Assembly (NCBI RefSeq): GCF_014490445.1 | Contig: NZ_JACTUZ010000035.1 | Location: 1-34,026 of the forward strand | Reading direction: 5' to 3' | From: Pseudoroseomonas ludipueritiae | GTDB taxonomy: Bacteria > Pseudomonadota > Alphaproteobacteria > Acetobacterales > Acetobacteraceae | DNA: 34,026 bases | Part shown: in pieces, positions 21,585-31,224 of the stretch | Layout: each line of letters starts with the position of its first letter | Position numbering within the stretch: the first letter of the stretch is position 1 | Translations under genes and position numbers: made by a program | The notes under the pieces: generated by a model | The model's database searches: none | What the model was told of the DNA's origin: nothing | Seen by the model: only the letters and a program-made list of their open reading frames with translations

Positions 21585-22732
21585 GGGAGCTCCCTTTGCA
21601 TTTCTGTGACGGCGGGGAAGGGCTTGGCCCAGGAAGATCCCGGGGCAGGGGCCTTGCGACGCATTGCTTCTTGCAGATGCGCCTCCAGCTCGGCAGCACG
21701 ATGCCCGGCGGTATGCTCAGCCAGGATTCGCCGCCGCGCCGCCTGGGCCATCCGCTCTCGGCACTCCGCACCGGGGGCGCGCAGCACCGAGAGAACGTCT
21801 TCGGCATCCTCGGCCAGCACGATCTCCTCGCCTGGGCGCAGCACGGTCTCGATGCCGTTCCAGATGTCGGAAATCACCGGCGCGCCGCAGGCCGCGGCCT
21901 CGAAAAGCCTGACGCTGGGGCTGTAGCCGGCCGCCACCATATCGGCGCGGGTGACGTTCAGCGTGTAGCGGCTGGCGCTGTAGAAAGCCGGGTGCTCGGA
22001 CGGGGGGACGTGGTCGAGCCGCTCTACATTGTCCGGCCACACGATCTCGGCCGGGTATTGCGGGCCCGCGACCACGAAGCGCAGGTCAGGCGCTTGGCGC
22101 GCGGGCTCCAGCAACAGGCGCTCCAGCACCGGCTGGCGGTCCGGGCTATAGGTGCCGAGGTAGGAAAGGTCCCAGCGCTTCGGGACCTCCTGCGGCTGGT
22201 AGGCCTCGGCATCCACCGAGCAATAGAGCGGCCGCGCCGCTGGGGACCCGTAGCGCTGCATCAGCAGCTCCAGCGTCGGCCCGCCGGTGAAGGAGAGATA
22301 AAGATCGTAGCCGGGGATCAGTTCCGGCGAGAGATATTCGGTGTCCCCCTGCCGCAGCTTCGCCAGCGTCACCGGCGTATCGATGTCGTAGAAGGCGGTG
22401 ATGCCACGTGCGGTGCGCTGCGCCCATTCCCCCACCGCCACGCCCTGCGGCACATAGGAGCCGACAATCACCGCATCGGCGTTCTCCACCGCCTCGCTCC
22501 ATTGATCCTGCAGCGCCTGCAGATCGGGGTAGAACTCCAGGCGGCAGAAGTCCGGCGCCGGCATGTCCCGATGCGCGGCATACCAGGGCACGTCGCGCTC
22601 CAGGAAGAGGATGCGGTGGCCGCGAGCCGCCAGCGAGCGCAGCAGCGCCCGGAAGGTGGTCGCATGTCCGTTGCCCCAGGAGGAGGAGAGGCTGAGGCCG
22701 AGGACGACGATATCGAGCGGCGTTTCCTTCAT
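21581..22732 (-). CDS. CgeB-like glycosyltransferase (paralogue 1)
   Basis: A 383-residue cytoplasmic glycosyltransferase-like protein of the CgeB / Glyco_trans_1_2 type (GT-B fold). The N-terminal part has the SSSWGNGHATTFRALLRSL motif that recurs in the next two genes. The C-terminal nucleotide-sugar site is YSASRYTLNVTRADMVAAG, then SPSVRLFEAAACGAPVISD and ETVLRPGEEIVLAED. ATG 22732 (MKETPLDIVVLGLS) is used because it overlaps the upstream gene stop by 4 bases and starts the conserved domain; the much longer frame to 23152 is a read-through of the neighbour. Substrates are unknown. Confidence 0.82.
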
Positions 22733-23823
22733 GCCGCGACGCCGTCGCGCATCGTGGCCTTCTGCCGCCGCAGCAGCATGTCCACCTCGGCGCCACGGAT
22801 GGCATAGGTATGGCCGGCGAGGATGCGCTGGCGCCCCGCCTCGCCGATGGCGCGGGCGCGCATGGGCGTCAGCGCGGCCAGTTGCTCGGCCACATCCTGG
22901 CCATCGCGCGCCACCAGAACTTCCTCGCCCTCCTTCAGGAACATCTCCAATCCGACCCAGGCATCGGTGATCAGGCAGGCGCCGGCGCCGCAGGCCTCGA
23001 AGACTCGTGTGGCGGGGGAGAAGCCGGTGCTGGCCATGCTGTCGCGGGCGATGTTCAGCACCGCCAGGGGCGAGCAATTGAAGGCGTTGTGATCCCGCGT
23101 ATAGACATGGCCGAGATGGCGCACATTCGGCGGCATCGACTTGCTCTCCCAACCATTCCCACCGATGAGAAAGTCGCGGCCGGGCAGGCGGGTTGCAGCA
23201 TCCAGGAAGAAGGTCTCAACGCGGGCTTCACGATCCGGAAGCCGGTTGCCGAGGAAGGAGAGATCGGAGGCGAAGCGCTTCTCGCGCGGCACCGGATGAT
23301 GCGTGGAAGGATCAAGCGCGTTGTAGACGGGCACGCAGCGGCGCGCGCCGAAGCCGGTATAGGCATCGATCACCGGCTGGCCGCCGCCATAGGTCAGCAC
23401 GAAGTCGAGTTGCGGCAGCACGCGGCGCAGCACATGGTCCGGTGAAGCGCCGATTTCCGCCAGTGTCGCCGGGGCGTCGACATCCCAGAAGATGCGGATG
23501 GCGCCGGGCCTGGCCGCGCGCATCACGCCTTCCAGCAGCTCTTCGTCATAGACGCCGACGCCGCTGGCCTTCACCACGACATCCGCGTCGGCGGCACGGG
23601 CAATCACATCGCGCAGCGCCGTGTCATTGGCATCATAGACCACCACGCGCGCCCATTCCGGCGGCTCGATGTCGCGGTGCTTCTGCCGGTCGAAGGCATC
23701 GGGCTCATAGAAGGTGATGTCATAGCCGCGGCCGGCGAGGTCGCGCAGCAATCCGCGGTAATAGGTCGCCGCGCCGTTCCAATAGGAGGACAGCAGGCTG
23801 GAGCCGTAAAAGGCGATCTTCAT
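22729..23823 (-). CDS. CgeB-like glycosyltransferase (paralogue 2)
   Basis: A 364-residue paralogue of its two neighbours: N-terminal FYGSSLLSSYWNGAATYYRG, a second Rossmann-like half, and C-terminal NCSPLAVLNIARDSMASTG with FSPATRVFEACGAGACLITD (the donor-binding region). RIFWDVDAPATLAEI parallels AFYDIDTPVTLAKL in paralogue 1, so the two are close relatives. Starts and ends overlap both flanking genes by 4 bases (ATGA). No membrane segment is seen, so it should act on the cytoplasmic face or in the cytosol. The acceptor is not predictable. Confidence 0.82.
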   Translation of the reverse strand: MKIAFYGSSLLSSYWNGAATYYRGLLRDLAGRGYDITFYEPDAFDRQKHRDIEPPEWARVVVYDANDTALRDVIARAADADVVVKASGVGVYDEELLEGVMRAARPGAIRIFWDVDAPATLAEIGASPDHVLRRVLPQLDFVLTYGGGQPVIDAYTGFGARRCVPVYNALDPSTHHPVPREKRFASDLSFLGNRLPDREARVETFFLDAATRLPGRDFLIGGNGWESKSMPPNVRHLGHVYTRDHNAFNCSPLAVLNIARDSMASTGFSPATRVFEACGAGACLITDAWVGLEMFLKEGEEVLVARDGQDVAEQLAALTPMRARAIGEAGRQRILAGHTYAIRGAEVDMLLRRQKATMRDGVAA

Positions 23824-24932
23824 GCGGCGGTCTCCACCAGCGTCTGGGGCCGGAGTTCGGCCAGAATGGACAAGAGTTCCTGCATCCGGTGCGCGCAGCT
23901 ATGGCGGGCGCGGATGCTCTCCAGCCCGCTCGCCACCAGGGCGGCGCGCAGGTCCGGGTCGTGTTGCAGGGCGCGCAGATGCGCCGTCATCTCCGCCGTG
24001 TCGTGGCCGACCAGGAAGTCCTGGCCTGGGCGGAAGAGATTCTCGCTGTCCTGCCAGGGCGCCGAGACCAGCGGGATGCCGCAGGCCAGGGCCTCGAAGA
24101 CCCGGATGGTCGGGATGCCGGGCAGGGTGGTGACATAGAAGCGGCGCGGCACATGCACCGTCGCCAGATGCCGCGCGAAGACCTCCGGTGCGCTGGCATT
24201 GGGCAACCAGCCGCGAAACTTCGCACCGTGGCGCTGTAAGGTTCGCAAAGCCTCGTCCGGGTAGCGCACGCCATGGATGGTCAGCGGCAGGCCCGCCTCG
24301 CGTGCTGGGCGCAGCAGCATGGATTCGATTTCTGCGCTGCGCTCGCCGTCGCCCCAATTGCCGATCCAGACCAGCCCCTCGCGCTGGCCTTCGACGGCGG
24401 GCGGGTGGAAGTGGCGGGTGTCGGCGGCCTCATGCCAGGTCCAGACACGGCCGCCCCAGCCCCAGCGGCGATAGACTTCGGACAAGGCCTCGCCGAAGGC
24501 CAGCACGCCATCATAGCCGTCGAGGTCGAAGGCGCGGATCGCCTCGGGGTCCGAGACGGCGCGGTGATGCGTATCGTGGAACAGCAGCGTGAAGCGGCCG
24601 CCATTCCGGCGCAGCCGACCCAGCGCCGCGACCAGCTTCGGCTCGTTCCATTCATGCATGATGACGAGGTCGGCATCGGCCACCACGGCCTCGCATTGCG
24701 CGAAATGGTCGAAGCGGCGCGAGGCCAGTTCCGGATAGGCGCCGCGATAGGCCTGCAGCCCTGCCGAGCCATGATCGGCCAGCAGGTTCTGCAGGCTCCA
24801 GGCGCCGGCGGGTTCCATGGCCAGCACCTCGTCGCCGCGCGCGACGAATTCCCGCAGCACGCCACGCAGGAAATGCGCGTTGCCATGGTTCCAGCAGGAT
24901 TCAAGGGAATGCGTAAAATAGACCAGCTTCAC
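23820..24932 (-). CDS. CgeB-like glycosyltransferase (paralogue 3)
   Basis: The third tandem member, 370 residues, more divergent: N-terminal FTHSLESCWNHGNAHFLRGV aligns with the WNG/WGNG motif of the other two. The C-terminal site reads YVTTLPGIPTIRVFEALACG followed by IPLVSAPWQDSENLFRPGQD, again the Glyco_trans_1_2 pattern. It has 4-base overlaps with the genes on both sides. Three adjacent paralogues suggest successive additions of sugars to one acceptor. Direction of transcription places it before paralogues 2 and 1. Confidence 0.82.
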   Translation of the reverse strand: MKLVYFTHSLESCWNHGNAHFLRGVLREFVARGDEVLAMEPAGAWSLQNLLADHGSAGLQAYRGAYPELASRRFDHFAQCEAVVADADLVIMHEWNEPKLVAALGRLRRNGGRFTLLFHDTHHRAVSDPEAIRAFDLDGYDGVLAFGEALSEVYRRWGWGGRVWTWHEAADTRHFHPPAVEGQREGLVWIGNWGDGERSAEIESMLLRPAREAGLPLTIHGVRYPDEALRTLQRHGAKFRGWLPNASAPEVFARHLATVHVPRRFYVTTLPGIPTIRVFEALACGIPLVSAPWQDSENLFRPGQDFLVGHDTAEMTAHLRALQHDPDLRAALVASGLESIRARHSCAHRMQELLSILAELRPQTLVETAA

Positions 24933-26050
24933 GCGGCGGCCTCCAGTCGGATGCGGTGCGGCAGCATGTCGCGGTAGATCGCGAGCATGCCCTCCGCCAT
25001 GGCGGCTTCGGAGTAACGGGCGGCACGTGCCTGGGCCTCGGCGCCACGCCGGGCCCGCAGGGCGGGATCGGCGGCAAGGCGGCGCAACCCGTGCAGGAAG
25101 CCGGCCTCGTCCTCCGGCACGGCGTAATCTGCGGCCTCGCCCCAGATCTCGCGGAAAGAGGGGATATCGGCCAGCAGCAGGGCACAGCCGGCCTGGGCCG
25201 CTTCCAGTACCGTCAGGCCGAAGGGCTCGTAGCGGGCGGGCGAGACGAAGATGCCAGCCCGCGCGAAGGCCTCGGCCATCTCATCGGCATTCAGCAGGCC
25301 GAGGTGATGCAGATGGGGCAGGGAGATGGCGCCGCCGCCCGGTGCGGCCAGAGGGCCTGCGACCTGGACCGGTTGGTCGAGATAGGGTGCGATGCGGTCC
25401 AGCAGGGCAATGTTCTTGGCTTCGTCCCACAGCCGCCCGGCGGCCAGGATGCCCTGGCGCTGCGCGGCGGGCGGCGCCGGCTCGGCTTGGCGGCCGTTAT
25501 GGACCACGCGCGGCGGCCGCGGCAGCCCGTAAAGCTGCGCCGTCATGGCGGCGAAGGCGGCGCTGGGAGCCACCAGCGCATGGGCGGCGCGATAGCCCTG
25601 GGCCACCATCTCCCGCTGCCAAGCCAGGTCCGGGGGCAGGGGCGTGCCGCGCATCATCGCCCACCAGCTGGCGACGCAGGAATGGCAGCCAACCAGCAGC
25701 GGCATCGTGAAGGCGCCGCCGGCGGCCAGCGTCGGGCTGTTCAGATGCACCAGTTCCGCCTGTTCCTCGGCTGCCAGTGCGGCCAGGGCTCGGCCGGCCT
25801 CCAGCAGCGTGGCGGCATCGGCGCCGGTCCAGTCCAGGGGCAGGTCGGTCAGGCGCAGGCTGGTGCCGGGAATGGACGTGGCCGCCGCGGCCTGGGCAGG
25901 GGTAGGGCGGGGCCCCAGCACGGCCAGGGTGATGGCCATTCCCCGCGCTGCCAGCCCGCGTGTCAGGTCCAGCGCATGGGTCCAGACGCCGCCTACCGCA
26001 TCCGTGGTCAGCAGGATGCGCGGCGGGGAGGCGGTCAGGGGCGGTGGCAT
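24929..26050 (-). CDS. Glycosyltransferase family 4
   Basis: A 373-residue GT-B enzyme of the GT4 type. N-terminal TTDAVGGVWTHALDLTRGLAARG (about 15-37) is the acceptor-side glycine-rich loop; the C-terminal donor site includes GRLWDEAKN and FVSPARYEPFGLTVLEAAQAG with the E-x7-E arrangement (EPFGLTVLE). It is distinct from the three CgeB-like proteins, which are shorter on this motif. It overlaps paralogue 3 by 4 bases and follows the CDP-paratose-epimerase-like gene by 31 bp, the only real gap in this part of the operon. Substrate unknown. Confidence 0.88.
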   Translation of the reverse strand: MPPPLTASPPRILLTTDAVGGVWTHALDLTRGLAARGMAITLAVLGPRPTPAQAAAATSIPGTSLRLTDLPLDWTGADAATLLEAGRALAALAAEEQAELVHLNSPTLAAGGAFTMPLLVGCHSCVASWWAMMRGTPLPPDLAWQREMVAQGYRAAHALVAPSAAFAAMTAQLYGLPRPPRVVHNGRQAEPAPPAAQRQGILAAGRLWDEAKNIALLDRIAPYLDQPVQVAGPLAAPGGGAISLPHLHHLGLLNADEMAEAFARAGIFVSPARYEPFGLTVLEAAQAGCALLLADIPSFREIWGEAADYAVPEDEAGFLHGLRRLAADPALRARRGAEAQARAARYSEAAMAEGMLAIYRDMLPHRIRLEAAA

Positions 26051-26081
26051 GCCAGCGCCCCTGACCGCCGCCGCAAGCCAG

Positions 26082-27179
26082 TCATGTCAACGTTTCCAGG
26101 CTGCTGTCGGCGGCCTGCAGGCCGCTTTCCTGCTCCAGCCAGCGGGCCAGGGCGGCAATGCCCTCGCGCCAGGGGCGCGGCTCGTTCAGGCCCAGCTCGC
26201 GCCGCACGGCCCTGGTGTCGGAGACGTAGTAGCGCTGGTCTCCGGCGCGCCAGTCGGCGAATTGCAGGTCCACCCGCCGGCCCAGCATCTCCTCGATCGC
26301 CGCCACAAGCTGGCGCAGGCTGATGGCATTGCCGGGGCCGCCGCCGAGGTTGAAGGCGCGGCCATGGGCGGTGCCCATGCGGCTCCAGGCATTCAGATAG
26401 GCCTCGACCGCATTGTCGACCTGCAGCACGTCGCGCACCTGCCGGCCATCGCCGAAGATGCTGATCGGCTCGCCCCGCAGGGCGCGGATCAGGAAATGCG
26501 CGACCCAGCCCTGGTCCTCCGTGCCCATCTGCCGCTGGCCATAGATGCAGCTCATGCGCAGCACGGTGGTGGGCACGCCGAAGGAACGGTCGTAGTCCAG
26601 CACATACTGGTCCGCCGCACCCTTGGAGCAGCCATAGGGCGTGTGGAAATCCAGCGGCCGGCCTTCGCCGATGCCGCTGGCGCGCAAGCCCGGGTCGACC
26701 GGCAGGTAGCAATCCTGCACCTGTTCCAGCGCCACGTCACCGAGGTCGCCATAGACCTTGTTGGTGCTGGCGAAGACCAGCGGAACCTTGCCGCCGCCGC
26801 GCTGCCGCAGCCCTTCCAGGATCAGGAAGGTGCCGCGCAGGTTGATGTCGAAATCCTCCTGCGGCGAGACGAGGCTGGTGGTCACCGCCACCTGCCCGGC
26901 GAGATGGAACACCGCCTGGGCGTCGCGCAGCGCCGTATCCACCGCGCTGGCATCGCGCACATCGGCCACCATGGTGGTGATGCGGGCCGGGTGCCGGGCC
27001 TGCAGCCAGGCCAGGTTGCGCTCGACGCCGGGCCGGGCCAGGGCATCGAAGACGATGACGTCATGACCCTGCTGCGCCAGCCGGTCAGCCAGGTTGCAGC
27101 CGATGAAGCCGGCACCGCCGGTGACCAGGACGGGCTTGCGGCCGCCGAGCGCCGGGTTGGCGATCTCGGTGCCGCTCAT
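26082..27179 (-). CDS. NAD-dependent epimerase, CDP-paratose 2-epimerase-like
   Basis: A 365-residue extended SDR. GGAGFIG is at 21-27, FASTNKVYGD at 137-145, catalytic Y182-x3-K186 in TPYGCSKGAADQY. It is followed by SCIYGQRQMGTEDQGWVAHF and ISIFGDGRQVRDVLQVDNAV, segments that closely recall CDP-paratose 2-epimerases (RfbE/Tyv). ATG 27179 gives MSGTEIAN and overlaps the upstream epimerase stop by 4 bases; the longer frame to 27257 lies inside that gene. Substrate is inferred from resemblance only; a related C2 epimerase on another NDP-sugar is possible. Confidence 0.82.
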   Translation of the reverse strand: MSGTEIANPALGGRKPVLVTGGAGFIGCNLADRLAQQGHDVIVFDALARPGVERNLAWLQARHPARITTMVADVRDASAVDTALRDAQAVFHLAGQVAVTTSLVSPQEDFDINLRGTFLILEGLRQRGGGKVPLVFASTNKVYGDLGDVALEQVQDCYLPVDPGLRASGIGEGRPLDFHTPYGCSKGAADQYVLDYDRSFGVPTTVLRMSCIYGQRQMGTEDQGWVAHFLIRALRGEPISIFGDGRQVRDVLQVDNAVEAYLNAWSRMGTAHGRAFNLGGGPGNAISLRQLVAAIEEMLGRRVDLQFADWRAGDQRYYVSDTRAVRRELGLNEPRPWREGIAALARWLEQESGLQAADSSLETLT

Positions 27180-28291
27180 GCCACCAGTCCCCGCATCTCC
27201 AGTTCCTTGCGCGCCTGCAGGACACGGTCCTCGGCCTGTTGCTGCGAGGCCACCCATTCGGCGAGTTCCGCTAGATCCTTCTGGAAATCCCGGTCCACGC
27301 GGAAGCCGAGCTCCTGCTGGATGCGGCTGATGTCGGGGATGTTGTGACGGATGTCGCCGCTGCGCGCCTTGCCCGTCATCTCCGGCCCGAGTTCCGGCCG
27401 GCCCATGGCGGCGGCGAGCGCCAGCGCAACTTCCTCCACCGTGCGGTCCTGGCCGCTGGCGACGTTATAGACCTGCCCGGCGGCCTTGGGATGTTCCAGC
27501 GCCAGGACAAAGGCCTTGGCCACATCGCCGACATGAACGAAGTCGCGGCGCTGCTGCCCGTCCTCGAAGACCATCGGGCGCTGCCGGTTCTGGATGCGGG
27601 CGGCGAAGATGGCCAGCACGCCGGTATAGGGGTTGGAGAGCGCCTGGCCCGGCCCATAGGCATTCCAGAGCCGCAGCGCCACGCCTTCCATGCCATAGGC
27701 CGGCGCCAGGGTGAGCGTCAGCCGCTCCTGCGTGTATTTGTTGATGGCATAGACCGAGGCGAGTTGCGGCCGCTTGCTTTCCGGCGTCGGCACCGGCACC
27801 AGGGGCCGCCCTTGCGTGTCCAGCGGGTCCCAGTTGGCGGCGCCGTCGCGGCGCGGGCTGCGCAGCACATCGTCATGCAGCCTGCCATCGGCGTCGCGAT
27901 ACAGGCCCTCGCCATAGATGCTCATGGAGGAGGCGACCACCACGCGGCGCACCGGCTTGTGGATGAGCTGCTGGAAGAGCACCGCGGTGCCCAGCTCATT
28001 GACCGAGACATAGCGGTCGATCGCATACATGCTCTGGCCGACGCCTACCTCGGCGGCGAGATGGATGACGCTGCCGACGCCTTCCAGCGCCCGGTTGACA
28101 GCGGCTTCGTCCCGCACGTCGCCCCGCATGAACTCCACCTCAGGGGCCAGCAATGTCGGCCCACGCCCGCCATGCACCTGGTCGATCAGGCTGTCGAGCA
28201 CCCGGACCCGGTAGCCCCGTTCCAGCAGAGCCCGTGCCACATGGCTGCCAATGAAGCCTGCGCCACCGGTGATCAGGATGGTCTCGTTCAT
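27176..28291 (-). CDS. NAD-dependent epimerase, dTDP-rhamnose 4-epimerase-like
   Basis: A 371-residue extended SDR. GGAGFIGSH is at 9-17, SSMSIYGEGLY near 121-131, catalytic Y181-x3-K185 (SVYAINKYTQER), then LRLWNAYGPGQALSNPYTGV and VFEDGQQRRDFVHVGDVA. The WNAYGPGQALSNPYTGV stretch and the insert with PVPTPESKRPQ recall proteins annotated as dTDP-L-rhamnose 4-epimerases, hence a 6-deoxysugar is a reasonable guess. ATG 28291 is used, with AAGGG upstream; the frame to 28432 is an N-terminal extension with no family match. It is the first gene of the leftward glycan operon, facing the inositol-phosphate synthase operon. Confidence 0.82.
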   Translation of the reverse strand: MNETILITGGAGFIGSHVARALLERGYRVRVLDSLIDQVHGGRGPTLLAPEVEFMRGDVRDEAAVNRALEGVGSVIHLAAEVGVGQSMYAIDRYVSVNELGTAVLFQQLIHKPVRRVVVASSMSIYGEGLYRDADGRLHDDVLRSPRRDGAANWDPLDTQGRPLVPVPTPESKRPQLASVYAINKYTQERLTLTLAPAYGMEGVALRLWNAYGPGQALSNPYTGVLAIFAARIQNRQRPMVFEDGQQRRDFVHVGDVAKAFVLALEHPKAAGQVYNVASGQDRTVEEVALALAAAMGRPELGPEMTGKARSGDIRHNIPDISRIQQELGFRVDRDFQKDLAELAEWVASQQQAEDRVLQARKELEMRGLVA

Positions 28292-28718
28292 GCCGTGGCC
28301 CTTGTCGCAGGCGCCCGCGATGCGGGCATGGAGGAAACGCCGCCCCCGCGTGGGCGCGTGGAGCAGGTAAGTAGAAGATGAACAAGAAGCTGAATGCGCG
28401 TCAGGCGTGGCAGTTGCGGCGGAGCTTGGCAAATTTCAGGACCTCTTCTCCTGCTGTGGCAAGAGAGCAACGCCGCTTTGGCGCTCACATGGCCGTGAAA
28501 GTCCTTGTGGAAAGCAGCGGGATCAAACCATCAAAAATTTATGTGTTGGCAGGATCAACTTAGAAGCTTCGCCCCGCATTGATAGCTACGCCTACGCCAG
28601 CTACTCCCGGAGGAGGCGGTGCTGCTTGGCGGCCTAGCCGCCAGCCGGCGTATCGGGCTGTCATGCAGCAAGGCCGGGAGCAAGGCTTTTCGGCGAATTC
28701 ATTGGGGATGGAGGTGTC
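28292..28718. other. Divergent promoter region between the two sugar operons
   Basis: This 427-bp spacer contains promoters for both operons but no convincing gene; a 61-codon frame at 28378-28563 (plus) has no supporting features beyond its ATG. It is locally A+T-richer (around 28525-28565). A TGGCGGC / GCCGCCA hairpin with a 3-base loop is at 28627-28643, in the leader of the inositol-phosphate synthase gene. No TGCGAAAAA element is found here. Confidence 0.5.
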
Positions 28719-29801
28719 GTGTCGGGTTCAGCATCGCTCCGCGTCGGCGTGGTCGGCGCCGGGAATTGTGCCTCCTCCTTTGTGCAGGGCCTGGCCTATT
28801 ACCGGGATGCCGGCGCGAATGAGCCGCCGCCGGGGCTGATGCATGTCGATCTCGGCGGCTACCATGTGCGCGATATCGAGATCGCCTCGGCCTTCGATGT
28901 CACCGCCGGCAAGGTCGGGCGCGATCTGTCGGAGGCGCTGACGGCCCATCCCAACAACACGCACCAATTCGCCGCCTTGCCGCCCAGTGGCGTGCAGGTG
29001 CATCGCGGCCCCACGCTGGATGGCCTCGGCACCTATCTGCGGCAGGATCTGGAGGAAGCCGAGGCGCCGGTGGCCGATGTGGCCGAGGTGCTGCGGGAGA
29101 GCCGTACGGATGTGCTGGTCTCCTACCTGCCGGTGGGTTCCCAGCAGGCTTCCGAATATTATGCCGAGCAGGCGCTGAAGGCCGGCTGCGCTTTCGTCAA
29201 TTGCATCCCTGTCTTCATCGCCTCCAATCCCGACTGGCGGAAGCGCTTCGAGGAGCGCAACCTTCCCATCATCGGCGACGACATCAAGAGCCAGGTCGGC
29301 GCCACCATCGTGCACCGCGTGCTGGCCAATCTCTTCCGTGAGCGCGGCGTGCGCATCGATCGCACCTACCAGTTGAATTTCGGCGGCAATGCCGATTTCA
29401 AGAACATGCTGGAGCGCGAGCGGCTGGAATCCAAGAAGATCTCCAAGACCCAGGCGGTGACCAGCCAGTTCGACGTGCCGCTGGATGCCGACAATGTTCA
29501 TGTCGGCCCCAGCGATTTCGTGCCCTGGCTGACCGACCGGAAATGGGCGCAGATCCGCATCGAGGGCACCAGCTTCGGCGGCATGCCGTTGAACCTGGAG
29601 TTGAAGCTGGAAGTCTGGGATTCACCCAATTCCGCCGGCATCGTGATCGACGCCGTGCGCTGCGCCAAGCTGGCGCTGGACCGCGGCATCGGCGGCGCGC
29701 TGACGGCGCCTTCCTCCTATTTCATGAAGTCGCCGCCGCAGCAGTTCACTGACAGCGAGGCGCGCGAGCGCACCATGCGCTTCATCCAGGGGCTGGACTG
29801 A
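28719..29801 (+). CDS. Myo-inositol-1-phosphate (inositol-3-phosphate) synthase
   Basis: A 360-residue NAD-dependent enzyme that converts glucose 6-phosphate to inositol phosphate, the first step of inositol formation. Recognised segments: [17 protein letters not shown] (9-25), [58 protein letters not shown] and [13 protein letters not shown], the conserved core of INO1 in the short, actinobacterial/archaeal-like form. A GTG start at 28719 follows GGAGGT at short spacing; no ATG is in frame upstream. It heads a rightward operon. Inositol may be a sugar acceptor or a product component, since its neighbours are glycan genes. Confidence 0.93.
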   Translation: MSGSASLRVGVVGAGNCASSFVQGLAYYRDAGANEPPPGLMHVDLGGYHVRDIEIASAFDVTAGKVGRDLSEALTAHPNNTHQFAALPPSGVQVHRGPTLDGLGTYLRQDLEEAEAPVADVAEVLRESRTDVLVSYLPVGSQQASEYYAEQALKAGCAFVNCIPVFIASNPDWRKRFEERNLPIIGDDIKSQVGATIVHRVLANLFRERGVRIDRTYQLNFGGNADFKNMLERERLESKKISKTQAVTSQFDVPLDADNVHVGPSDFVPWLTDRKWAQIRIEGTSFGGMPLNLELKLEVWDSPNSAGIVIDAVRCAKLALDRGIGGALTAPSSYFMKSPPQQFTDSEARERTMRFIQGLD

Positions 29802-29811
29802 CGCCGGCTCC

Positions 29812-30438
29812 ATGGCCCTGACTCTGTTCCTGCTGCGGCATGCGGCGCATGACCGCGTGGGCGACCTGCTCTGTGGCCGGATGCCCGGGGTGGCGCTGGG
29901 TGAAGCTGGCCGCTGGCAGGCAGCGCGGCTGGCCCGGCGCTTCGCGCCCGGGGCGCTGGATGCGCTCTATACCAGCCCCGTGCAGCGCTGCCGCGAAACC
30001 ACAGCCCCACTGGGTGCCTCCTGCGGCCTGGAGCCCGGCATTCTGCCGGAGGCCGAGGAAGTGGATTTCGGCGCCTGGACTGGCAGCCGCTTCGCCGCGC
30101 TGGAGGAGGACCCGCATTGGCGGGCCTGGAACCACAGCCGCGACACCGCCGCCGCCCCAGGAGGCGAGGGGATGGCGGCGGTGCGGGCGCGCGTGCAGGC
30201 GCTGCTGGCGGTGCTGCGGGCGCGGCATCCTGAAGGGCGCGTCGCCCTGGTCAGCCATGCCGAGATCATCCGCACCGCTATCCTGGAGGTCCTGGGCCTG
30301 CCTTTGCAGGCCTATGAGCGGCTGGAGGTCAGCCCGGCCTCCATCAGCGCCCTGGCGCTCTGGCCCGGCGGCGGGCGGGTGCTGGGGCTGAACGATGTGG
30401 CGCATCTCGCCGATACGGAAGAAGGGGAAACGGCATGA
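29812..30438 (+). CDS. Histidine phosphatase family protein
   Basis: A 208-residue phosphoglycerate-mutase-like phosphatase. The LLRHA motif puts the phospho-accepting histidine at residue 10, with a second pocket histidine in LVSHAEIIR (H149), SPVQRCRET (arginine) and [10 protein letters not shown] (the acid/base Glu). The order and motifs resemble broad-specificity phosphatases such as CobC/GpmB types. It starts 10 bp after the inositol-phosphate synthase and overlaps the methyltransferase start by 4 bases. A reasonable but unproven guess is that it removes the phosphate from the synthase product or from a later glycoside phosphate. Confidence 0.88.
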   Translation: MALTLFLLRHAAHDRVGDLLCGRMPGVALGEAGRWQAARLARRFAPGALDALYTSPVQRCRETTAPLGASCGLEPGILPEAEEVDFGAWTGSRFAALEEDPHWRAWNHSRDTAAAPGGEGMAAVRARVQALLAVLRARHPEGRVALVSHAEIIRTAILEVLGLPLQAYERLEVSPASISALALWPGGGRVLGLNDVAHLADTEEGETA

Positions 30439-31202
30439 GCCAGCGGCCGTCACAGGATGCGATCCGCGCCGGCGCGACCGCGCTGGGCGATTGGTTCCAC
30501 AATATCGACCTGCATGGCGTCTGGACCGCGCCGGACCACCCGCTGGGCAATCATCCCGGCCAGTTCTGGCAGCATTTTTCCCATGTGCTACCGGCCGACA
30601 TGACCGGCATGAGCGTGCTCGATATCGGCTGCAACGGCGGCTTCTATTCCATCGAGATGAAGCGGCGCGGCGCCGCGCGGGTGCTCGGCATCGACCATGA
30701 CGAGACCTATCTGGAACAGGCCCGCTTCGCCGCCCGCACCCTGGCCCAGGACATCGAGTTCCGCCGCATGGAGGTCTATGACGTCGGCGCGCTGGGTGAG
30801 CGCTTTGACCTCGTGATCTTCCTCGGCGTGCTCTACCACCTGCGCCACCCGCTGCTGGCGCTGGACCTGATCCACGAGCATGTCGCCAAGGACCTGCTGC
30901 TGTTCCAGTGCATGCAGCGCGGGACCACCGAGGTGGCGCCGGTGGCCGAGGATTACCCCTTCACCGATGCCGCGCCCTTCGAGGCAGCCGGCTTCCCGCG
31001 GCTGCAGTTCATCGAGCACCGCTATGCCGGCGACCTGACCAACTGGTGGGTGCCCAACCGTGCCTGCGCCGAGGCCATGCTGCGCAACACCGGCTTCGAG
31101 ATCCTGCAGAACCCGGACCCCGAGGTCTATCTCTGCCGCCGCACCGCCCCTGCCTATGGGGCCGCCGCCGTCTACCCTGCCCGCGGCCCTGGCGCCGTCT
31201 GA
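30435..31202 (+). CDS. SAM-dependent methyltransferase, CmoB-like
   Basis: A 255-residue class I methyltransferase. Motif I is VLDIGCNGGFYSIEM (61-75) with the acidic IDHDE at 86-90 ending strand 2. GVLYHLRHPLLALD (131-144) is the motif IV/V region that recalls CmoB-type enzymes, and GNHPGQFWQHFSHVLP near 38-53 resembles the CmoB N-terminal part. I believe it belongs to the TIGR04290 family (memory, not searched). It is too short for CmoB itself. The gene overlaps the phosphatase by 4 bases and is followed 22 bp later by the glycosidase, so it probably methylates a sugar, a cyclitol or a glycan. Confidence 0.85.
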   Translation: MSQRPSQDAIRAGATALGDWFHNIDLHGVWTAPDHPLGNHPGQFWQHFSHVLPADMTGMSVLDIGCNGGFYSIEMKRRGAARVLGIDHDETYLEQARFAARTLAQDIEFRRMEVYDVGALGERFDLVIFLGVLYHLRHPLLALDLIHEHVAKDLLLFQCMQRGTTEVAPVAEDYPFTDAAPFEAAGFPRLQFIEHRYAGDLTNWWVPNRACAEAMLRNTGFEILQNPDPEVYLCRRTAPAYGAAAVYPARGPGAV

Positions 31203-31224
31203 CTGACAAGGACATTCCGCCCCG

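Noticed and set aside
28378-28563. A 61-codon frame starting MNKKLNARQ in the divergent spacer
   Set aside because: No family match and no good ribosome binding site; could be a real small gene but unsupported.
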